In this document: positions 7,817 through 12,180 of the stretch, piece after piece
Position numbering within the stretch: position 1 is the first letter of the stretch
Layout of the letters: each line of letters opens with the position of its first letter
Source: an uncultured Lachnospiraceae bacterium
GTDB lineage: Bacteria; Bacillota_A; Clostridia; Lachnospirales; Lachnospiraceae
Assembly: GCA_910585655.1 (NCBI GenBank)
Contig: CAJUFW010000098.1
Coordinates: forward strand, 289-12,468
DNA: 12,180 bases
Direction: 5' to 3'
The notes under the pieces: generated by a model
The model's input: only the letters and a program-made list of their open reading frames with translations
Database searches by the model: none
What the model was told of the DNA's origin: nothing
Position numbers and translations under genes: made by a program

Positions 7817-8746
7817 TTGAAGCAACTAGACGAGCTATTAAAAAACGGCTATGTTTTGCCGGAAGTAACATCAGATATTCCGCATGGCGACATGCCGGGA
7901 GATAAGATTGCGATTGACGAAGGGCATATTCAAAAAGCGACCACGATTTTCCCGCTGCTGTTAGAAGAGCTGCGGCAGATAGCGGATCGAGGAGGGCAGA
8001 AAGCAGTCGTTTGTGTCTGCGGCGGTTCCGGAGTAGGAAAGTCGGAGATTGCTTCTATTTTAGGCTATTATTTGGAAGCAGTAGGAATCGGCGCCTATGT
8101 GCTGTCCGGAGACAATTATCCGCATCGCATTCCGCTATATAACGATGCAGAGCGGCTTCATATTTTCCGGGAATCCGCGATTCGCGGTATGATAAAGGAG
8201 GGCGTTTACCAGGAAGCCTATTTTCAAATCCGGCAATGGCAGGAGGAGTTTACAGACGCAGACAAGAGCCATATCGACGGGCATCCTTGGTTTGAAGCTT
8301 ATATAAAGCATGGACGGAAGGGCTTGGCAGGTTATCTGGGAACGGAAAAGGAAATTGATTTTGACGAGGTGTCGGATATCCTGCGGCGGTTCCACGAGGG
8401 CGAGAGAGACTTATTTTTAAAGCGTATGGGACGGACGGATACCGAACTGTGGTATGAATCGGTAGATATGAGCAGGAAAGAGGTGTTGCTGCTGGAATGG
8501 ACGCACGGCAACAACGATCTGCTGCAGGGCGTGGATATTCCGATTTTGCTCAATTCAACACCGGAAGAAACGCTGGCGCATCGGAGAGCCAGAAACCGCG
8601 ACGGTCAGACAGACAGCGCTTTTACGACAATGGTGTTGGAAATCGAACAAAACTTGTTAAGGTCACAGGCGCATAAGGCACATATTATTTTGGCAAAGAG
8701 CGGAGCGCTGTTAAGCCTGGAAGAGCTTGGGCAGTTGGATTCATAG
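7817..8746 (+). CDS. P-loop small-molecule kinase, uridine kinase-like
   Basis: Predicted ATP-dependent kinase of the uridine kinase/phosphoribulokinase-like P-loop group (309 residues). The Walker A motif GGSGVGKS is at 69-76, directly after a hydrophobic strand (AVVCVC). A likely catalytic or Mg-binding Asp is Asp99 in LSGDNYPHR, placed like the Asp after strand 2 in uridine kinases. A hydrophobic strand LLLEWTHGN at 224-232 is the probable Walker B region. AHRRARNRDG (254-263) is Arg-rich like a nucleotide-binding lid. The start is TTG 7817, set by AGGAGGAAGG at 7801-7810; no ATG or GTG fits the site. The N-terminal 60 residues are an extension not typical of uridine kinase. The gene directly precedes the GH13_18 phosphorylase gene, so the phosphate acceptor may be a sugar or aglycone from that reaction (inference). 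Automated pipelines may call such proteins uridine or adenylylsulfate kinases. Confidence 0.75.
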   Translation: MKQLDELLKNGYVLPEVTSDIPHGDMPGDKIAIDEGHIQKATTIFPLLLEELRQIADRGGQKAVVCVCGGSGVGKSEIASILGYYLEAVGIGAYVLSGDNYPHRIPLYNDAERLHIFRESAIRGMIKEGVYQEAYFQIRQWQEEFTDADKSHIDGHPWFEAYIKHGRKGLAGYLGTEKEIDFDEVSDILRRFHEGERDLFLKRMGRTDTELWYESVDMSRKEVLLLEWTHGNNDLLQGVDIPILLNSTPEETLAHRRARNRDGQTDSAFTTMVLEIEQNLLRSQAHKAHIILAKSGALLSLEELGQLDS

Positions 8747-8757
8747 GGGGAAAATAA

Positions 8758-10425
8758 ATGGAGAAACGGATAGACAATGGACCGATGTTAAACGCTTACC
8801 CGGACAGCATTGGAGGACGGCTGGAGGATGTCGTCGCCTTTTTAAAAAGCGCGGAGGCAAAGGATATTTTTAGTTCCTTTTATATTCTGCCTAGTATTTT
8901 TAATACCGATTTAGACCGTGGTTTTTCGGTGATCGATTATGAAATCAACGAAATGCTGGGGCGGGCGCAGGATATAGAAGATATCAAAGACCTGGGAATG
9001 GATTTGAAACTGGATTTTATTTTAAATCATATTTCGGTTCTCTCTGCTCCGTTCCAGGATATCCTGCAAAAAGGGGAAGATTCGGATTATAAGGATTTTT
9101 TTATCAACTGGAACCGGTTTTGGGAAGGTCACGGGACGATGAAAGAGGAAGGATATCTGCAGCCAGAGGAAGCAGTGATCAAAGAGATGTTCTTTCGGAA
9201 GCCGGGTCTGCCGATTTTGATGGTTCGTTTCCCGGACGGACGGGACGTACCGTATTGGAATACGTTCTACCAGGAAATTCGTTATCCGCAGCTTGGCTAT
9301 GAAGACTTGATGAAGCTTTGCGGTATGCAGTATCTTTCCGCTGTTACGTTAGCAGATCGGATAAACGAGGCGTTAAAGAAGGGGACACCGTTAAAGGATC
9401 TGGATTTTGGCAGCTTTCAGCCATATCAGGAGTCAGTGACAGAGTATTTGGAGGCGCATCGTACTTATTTGGGGCAAATGGATCTGAACATCAAGTCGCC
9501 ACTGGTATGGGAATACTATGAAGAGGTATTAAAAAAGCTGGCTTCCTACGGGACAAAAATCGTGCGGCTGGATGCTTTTGCCTATGCGCCTAAGGAAGTA
9601 GGAGAGAAGAACTTTTTAAACGAGCCAGGCACCTGGGAACTTTTGGAACGAGTACAGAAGCTGGCAGATACGTATGGGCTGGAGCTTCTTCCGGAAATTC
9701 ATGCCAGCTATGGAGAGGGAAATTACCGGGTTTTGGCGCAAAAAGGATATATGACCTATGACTTTTTTCTGCCGGGGCTGATTTTAGATGCTATCGAACA
9801 TGCAGACGGAAGCCTGCTGGTACAGTGGGCAAGGGAGCTGACCGAACAAAAGATCCGTACCGTCAATATGCTGGGCTGTCACGACGGAATTCCGCTGTTA
9901 GATCTGCGGGGACTGCTGCCGGAAGAACGAATTCAGGAGCTGATAGACACGGTAGTGGCGCGTGGCGGTTATGTCAAGGATCTGCATGGCAATAAAAATA
10001 TGTATTATCAGGTCAATGCGACTTATTACAGCGCGCTTGGCGAGGAGGATAAAAAGCTGCTGTTAGCCAGAGCATTGCAGTTGTTTATGCCGGGAAAGCC
10101 GCAGATTTGGTATTTGGATTTGTTTGCCGGGAAAAACGATCATCCGGCAGTGGCAAGAGCGGGCGCCGGCGGTCATAAGGAAATCAACCGTACGAATCTG
10201 AGTCCGCAGGAGATAGAGGAACGGCTGCAATGGGATGTTGTAAAACGGCAGTTAGAGCTGCTGCGTTTCCGCAATACCTTCCCAGCCTTTGGCTTTGAGG
10301 CAGAATGCAGGGCAGAGACGGCGGGGGAGCAGATTACTCTGGTATGGAAGCGGGGAGGCTATGAAGCAATCCTGAAAGCTGATTTGAAAGAATGGACTTA
10401 TCAGATCGAGACAAAGGAGCCATAA
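8758..10425 (+). CDS. GH13 subfamily 18 glucoside phosphorylase (sucrose-phosphorylase-like)
   Basis: Alpha-retaining glucoside phosphorylase of the sucrose phosphorylase group (555 residues). It should use phosphate to cleave an alpha-glucoside, giving alpha-glucose 1-phosphate. The catalytic residues are visible: nucleophile Asp272 in VRLDAFAY (269-276), acid/base Glu313 in LLPEIH (310-315), and the transition-state Asp376 in GCHDGIPLLDL (373-383). Other group marks are LDFILNHIS (85-93), QVNATYYSALG (418-428) and KEINRTNLS (474-482). The acceptor-loop region RKPGLPILMVRFPDG (147-161) differs from classical sucrose phosphorylase. Known relatives act on sucrose, sucrose 6'-phosphate, glucosylglycerate or glucosylglycerol, so the acceptor cannot be read from motifs alone. 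It is cytoplasmic, starts at ATG 8758 after AGGGGG (8745-8750), and follows the kinase gene by 11 bp, suggesting close metabolic linkage. It is the only glycosidic-bond enzyme in the window. Confidence 0.9.
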   Translation: MEKRIDNGPMLNAYPDSIGGRLEDVVAFLKSAEAKDIFSSFYILPSIFNTDLDRGFSVIDYEINEMLGRAQDIEDIKDLGMDLKLDFILNHISVLSAPFQDILQKGEDSDYKDFFINWNRFWEGHGTMKEEGYLQPEEAVIKEMFFRKPGLPILMVRFPDGRDVPYWNTFYQEIRYPQLGYEDLMKLCGMQYLSAVTLADRINEALKKGTPLKDLDFGSFQPYQESVTEYLEAHRTYLGQMDLNIKSPLVWEYYEEVLKKLASYGTKIVRLDAFAYAPKEVGEKNFLNEPGTWELLERVQKLADTYGLELLPEIHASYGEGNYRVLAQKGYMTYDFFLPGLILDAIEHADGSLLVQWARELTEQKIRTVNMLGCHDGIPLLDLRGLLPEERIQELIDTVVARGGYVKDLHGNKNMYYQVNATYYSALGEEDKKLLLARALQLFMPGKPQIWYLDLFAGKNDHPAVARAGAGGHKEINRTNLSPQEIEERLQWDVVKRQLELLRFRNTFPAFGFEAECRAETAGEQITLVWKRGGYEAILKADLKEWTYQIETKEP

Positions 10426-10476
10426 AGAATATCAATGGAAAGCGATATGGAATAAAAAACAGGAGGAACAAAGGAT

Positions 10477-11343
10477 ATGAAAAACCGCGAAGTAGTAGAA
10501 AAGATATTAGCCTACCATCCGCAGTTAGAAGATTATCACGGCTGTGATAACTATAAGGCAGGCGATTCGGAAGCGGAATGTACAGGTGTGGTGACGGCGA
10601 TGACAGCGACGATTCATGTGATTGAAAAAGCTGCCGAGCTGGGGGCGAATCTGATCGTCGTACATGAACCGACCTTTTATACCTCAATAGACGGAGCCGG
10701 CTGGTTTGAAGAATTTGACAACGGTGTCTATGAGGAAAAGCAGAAGCTGATTCAAAAGCATGGAATTACGATCTGGCGTGACCATGATCATATGCACGCT
10801 CACAAACCGGACGGGATTTTTACCGGAGTGTTAAAGTATTTAGGATGGGAGCAATCGGCAAAGATCGATACTTCGACCGGCGCCTTTGCTCATTTTCTGG
10901 TAGAGATTCCGGAGATGACGTTGGAAGCGCTGATGGCACACCTGGTAAAAACAATCGGTTTAAACGGCGCACGTTATATCGGAGATCCGAACAAAACAGT
11001 GAAGCGTGTGGCATTAGTCGGGCATTTATATCCGATGATGTTAAAAGAGAAGAATCCGGACGGATCGCCAAAGGAATATGGAGTACAGGTGATCCGGACG
11101 CTTGAGCAGGAAGCAGATGTAATCATTCCTGGTGAAGTAATCGACTGGACGGTGCTTTCGTATGTCCGCGACGCTATGCAGCTTGGGCGTAATACCGCTA
11201 TGATCAACCTCGGGCATTACAACTGGGAGGAGCTGGGTATGCGCTATGCCAAAGACTGGCTTTCTGAGCTGCTAGGGGGAGAAGTGCCAGTGACTTACGT
11301 ACCGTCGGAGGATATGTATCAGTTTTATCTTAGGCAGGACTAG
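10477..11343 (+). CDS. NIF3-like dinuclear-metal protein, divergent (copy 2)
   Basis: Second NIF3-family protein of the operon (288 residues) and its last gene. It carries the same altered metal motifs as copy 1: VHEPTFY at 62-68 in place of HHP, HDHMH at 103-107 where the family normally has HTNLD, and GHYNWEE at 246-252 giving His247 and Glu251. The RDHDHMHAHKPDGIF stretch (101-115) and GDPNKTVKRVALVG (169-182) align directly with the first copy, but overall identity is moderate, so the duplication is old or the two have separate roles. ATG 10477 has AGGAGG at 10461-10466. A gap of 51 bp separates it from the phosphorylase gene, and the operon terminator follows about 60 bp downstream. The function is unknown; two paralogues could form mixed rings or act on two substrates (inference). 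Confidence 0.86.
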   Translation: MKNREVVEKILAYHPQLEDYHGCDNYKAGDSEAECTGVVTAMTATIHVIEKAAELGANLIVVHEPTFYTSIDGAGWFEEFDNGVYEEKQKLIQKHGITIWRDHDHMHAHKPDGIFTGVLKYLGWEQSAKIDTSTGAFAHFLVEIPEMTLEALMAHLVKTIGLNGARYIGDPNKTVKRVALVGHLYPMMLKEKNPDGSPKEYGVQVIRTLEQEADVIIPGEVIDWTVLSYVRDAMQLGRNTAMINLGHYNWEELGMRYAKDWLSELLGGEVPVTYVPSEDMYQFYLRQD

Positions 11344-11404
11344 TCTGCGTGTGGTACCATAAGAAAACATTATAAAACTTATGACAAATGTTCGATAAAC
11401 GAAA

Positions 11405-11457
11405 AAAGAACAACTGCTATGCAAAAGGGTTTGTCCCATGTGTAGCAGTTTTCTTTG
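11405..11457 (+). terminator. Operon terminator
   Basis: The stem AACTGCTA (11412-11419) with TAGCAGTT (11443-11450) extends outward through AAAGAA (11405-11410) and TTCTTT (11451-11456), with C11411 bulged. A small inner GGG/CCC stem (11427-11429, 11435-11437) stabilises the loop. The 3' side is T-rich (TTTTCTTTG). The position about 60 bp after the last operon gene fits rho-independent termination; the A-rich left side may also make it work weakly in reverse. Confidence 0.75.
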
Positions 11458-11460
11458 TTC

Positions 11461-11495
11461 TATGATAGGAAAGTTCTCCAAACTTCCCTATCATA
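11461..11495. repeat. Long imperfect inverted repeat
   Basis: TATGATAGGAAAGTT (11461-11475) pairs with AACTTCCCTATCATA (11481-11495) at 14 of 15 positions around a CTCCA loop. There is no T run after it on the + strand. It may be a second stabilising hairpin or the edge of a repeated intergenic element. Confidence 0.6.
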
Positions 11496-11568
11496 CAAAA
11501 AGCCCTCCGGGGGATGCGCACTTCGCGCCTAAGGAAAATGTCTGCTGACGCAGACGCGCTCCGGCGCG
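11496..11568. repeat. GC-rich cluster of short hairpins
   Basis: Four short self-complementary units stand side by side. A weak CCC/GGG pair spans 11503-11513. GCGC/GCGC with an ACTTC loop spans 11516-11528. GTCTGC/GCAGAC with a TGAC loop spans 11540-11555. CGCGC/GCGCG around a TCCG loop, which is of the stable UNCG tetraloop class, spans 11555-11568. Read on the minus strand, the first unit is followed by TTTTT (11501-11497), so it may also end transcripts from the right. The local base composition is much richer in GC than the flanks, suggesting an inserted palindromic element of REP type; its copy number elsewhere cannot be seen here. Confidence 0.45.
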
Positions 11569-11569
11569 G

Positions 11570-11595
11570 GAATTCCACTTTGTGGAATTCTTTTT
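11570..11595 (+). terminator. Strong intrinsic terminator
   Basis: A perfect 9-bp stem GAATTCCAC (11570-11578) with GTGGAATTC (11582-11590), loop TTT, is followed directly by TTTTT (11591-11595). This is a textbook rho-independent terminator in the + direction, and the second one after the operon. It would insulate the downstream HTH-Fic promoter from read-through. Confidence 0.8.
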
Positions 11596-11784
11596 CATTC
11601 TATTTGGTTATATTTTTCCAGTATCACCAACAAGCCAGTAATTTTAAAAATCTTTGGAAGAGTATCTTCTGTAAATTCATACATGAATCGAATCATACGG
11701 ACAACAATAGGGTTACTTGTTCGTTCTGATATCAGCAATACCCGAAAAAAGGAATTGCGAAGCTTCCTGTTATGCAGAATGATA

Positions 11785-11838
11785 TTATTCCGAAAACAAT
11801 AAATTATTATTCCTTTTGGATTGCTGTTATTCCGAAAA
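11785..11838 (+). repeat. Three phased TTATTCC boxes
   Basis: TTATTCC occurs at 11785-11791, 11807-11813 and 11827-11833, with start-to-start spacing of 22 and 20 bp, close to two helical turns each. The first and third extend to the identical 12-mer TTATTCCGAAAA (11785-11796 and 11827-11838), 42 bp apart. The third overlaps the left arm of the dyad at 11830-11859. The even spacing suggests binding sites on one face of the DNA for a regulator, perhaps the adjacent HTH protein. Confidence 0.5.
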
Positions 11839-11849
11839 TAGGATATACT
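11821..11849 (+). promoter_or_regulatory. Probable sigma-70-type promoter of the HTH-Fic gene
   Basis: A -35-like TTGCTG (11821-11826) and a -10-like TATACT (11844-11849) are separated by exactly 17 bp. The -10 matches consensus at five of six positions and the -35 at three. Transcription would begin near 11856, just before the ribosome binding site at 11861-11867. The -10 element begins in the loop of a perfect dyad and runs into its right arm, as in autorepressed promoters. Confidence 0.5.
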
Positions 11850-11859
11850 ATTTTCGGAA
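11830..11859. promoter_or_regulatory. Perfect 12-bp dyad, likely operator
   Basis: TTCCGAAAATAG (11830-11841) and CTATTTTCGGAA (11848-11859) are exact inverted copies around a 6-bp GATATA centre. The dyad covers the -10 region and ends one base before the ribosome binding site region. A dimeric HTH repressor bound here would block RNA polymerase. In RNA it could also form a hairpin next to the ribosome binding site. Confidence 0.6.
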
Positions 11860-11875
11860 GAGAGGTGCAATCTTT

Positions 11876-12010
11876 ATGTATATAACAGTAAAGCAGGCAG
11901 CGGAAAAGTGGGGGATTTCTGACAGACGAGTACGTATACTTTGTTCGGAAGGAAAGATTTCAGGTGTTACACGAGAAGGGCGCAGCTGGATGATTCCAGA
12001 CGACCACTGA
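11876..12010 (+). CDS. Short HTH (MerR/excisionase-like) DNA-binding protein, N-terminal part of a broken HTH-Fic protein
   Basis: A 44-residue product from ATG 11876, with AGAGGTG at 11861-11867. Residues 3-30 (TVKQAAEKWGISDRRVRILC onward) form a winged HTH of the MerR/HTH_17 type, and GRSWMIP (35-41) is the usual wing end of such domains. The TGA at 12008-12010 stops it directly after the domain. In Lachnospiraceae I recall proteins in which this same domain continues through a linker into a Fic domain. Here that Fic sequence follows at once but in another frame, so the gene is probably a truncated fusion and not a designed mini-protein. The peptide could still bind DNA, and the dyad and boxes directly upstream are candidate sites. 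A free-standing regulator is the alternative. Confidence 0.7.
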   Translation: MYITVKQAAEKWGISDRRVRILCSEGKISGVTREGRSWMIPDDH

Positions 12011-12180
12011 CAGAGGGGGAATTGGAACGTCTGACAGAGGAGTTTGCAGTCGAATACACATATAATTCCAATGCGATTGAAGGGAATACTTTAACCTTGC
12101 GTGAGACGGATATGGTTTTGCGTGGACTGACGATTGACAGGAAACCGTTAAAAGACCATATGGAGGCAGTCGGGCATAAA
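11986..12180 (+). pseudogene. Fic-domain protein, N-terminal part, out of frame with its HTH start (runs off the window)
   Basis: In the frame that includes CGA 12001-12003 the sequence reads LDDSRRPLTEGELERLTEEF and continues open to the window end. It is the region before the Fic core of Fic/AMPylation (FIDO) proteins. It carries the inhibitory-helix motif (S/T)xxxE(G/N) as SNAIEGN (12067-12087), which in Fic proteins blocks the ATP site until relieved, followed by LTLRETDMVLRGLT. The catalytic HxFx(D/E)GNGR motif lies beyond the edge. The frame is open back to 11923 but has no ATG before 12112, and that ATG would remove the inhibitory motif; TTG 12022 has a G-rich site too close to it. The most likely reading is a deletion plus frameshift in an HTH-Fic gene, though a separate cistron cannot be ruled out. 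Confidence 0.7.

Larger units (their letters stand above)
11595..11870 (-). pseudogene. Doubtful minus-strand reading frame, possible gene remnant
   Basis: An open frame of 91 codons runs leftward and ends at TGA 11597-11595. I do not recognise the product. Its N-terminal 40 residues are read through the repeated TTATTCC boxes, and its ATG is opposite the ribosome binding site of the HTH gene, so that part is not believable. The last 50 residues (from about 11750 leftward, ending VILEKYNQIE) look more protein-like, with alternating basic and hydrophobic residues, and could be the 3' remnant of a lost gene. No ribosome binding site supports an internal start. Confidence 0.2.
11344..11875. other. 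Non-coding boundary region between operon and HTH-Fic locus
   Basis: This 532-bp stretch has no convincing gene. From left to right it holds an AT-rich leader with only weak 6-bp inverted repeats (11358-11392), the operon terminator, a chain of hairpins, a strong + strand terminator, about 180 bp of AT-rich sequence with the doubtful minus-strand frame, and the box-and-dyad control region of the HTH gene. Confidence 0.7.

Noticed and set aside
11358..11392. Inverted repeats CATAAG/CTTATG and AACATT/AATGTT just after the operon
   Set aside because: Only 6-bp arms with 14-15 nt loops in AT-rich DNA; expected by chance.
11461..11595. CRISPR array or tRNA-like element
   Set aside because: The hairpins differ in sequence and have no regular repeat-spacer pattern; no cloverleaf can be drawn.
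11514..11729. 71-codon + strand frame across the hairpin cluster
   Set aside because: Its first third is read through hairpins and the strong terminator, it lacks a ribosome binding site, and the product resembles nothing.

Overview
The window looks like a chromosomal stretch of a gut-type Clostridia/Lachnospiraceae Firmicute. The evidence is the strong AGGAGG-type ribosome binding sites, TTG starts next to such sites, LplB/YtcP-type ABC permeases, moderate GC content, and a terminal HTH-Fic gene of a kind I associate with this family. No 16S or other marker gene is present, so this placement is an inference.

Bases 1-11343 hold ten genes, all on the + strand, with gaps of 1 to 71 bp. They read as one operon whose beginning lies upstream of the window. 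In order: two sugar-ABC permeases (the first truncated by the window edge), a CE2-like SGNH esterase, a type-B carboxylesterase, a NIF3-like metalloprotein, a second SGNH hydrolase, a serine beta-lactamase-fold hydrolase, a P-loop small-molecule kinase, a GH13 subfamily 18 (sucrose-phosphorylase-type) glucoside phosphorylase, and a second NIF3-like protein. A hairpin-plus-T terminator at about 11405-11457 closes the operon.

My working model is an uptake and catabolic pathway for an acylated alpha-glucoside. The ABC system would import it. Four cytoplasmic serine hydrolases from three different folds would remove acyl groups, the GH13_18 enzyme would phosphorolyse the deacylated glucoside to alpha-glucose 1-phosphate, and the kinase would phosphorylate the released aglycone or another intermediate. 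The two NIF3 paralogues share an unusual metal-ligand set and may catalyse an uncharacterised step. Family assignments are firm; the substrate and the order of steps are inferred, and I know of no described pathway with this gene set.

Bases 11344-11875 carry no convincing gene. They hold the operon terminator, a run of further hairpins ending in a second strong terminator (11570-11595), a doubtful minus-strand reading frame, and a control region with three phased TTATTCC boxes and a perfect 12-bp dyad. The -10 element of a plausible promoter lies across the centre of this dyad. It precedes a 44-residue HTH protein (11876-12010). Its natural C-terminal partner, a Fic-domain protein with an inhibitory (S/T)xxxE(G/N) motif, continues in another frame to the window edge. 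The HTH-Fic gene therefore appears broken by a deletion or frameshift at about 11986-12003.
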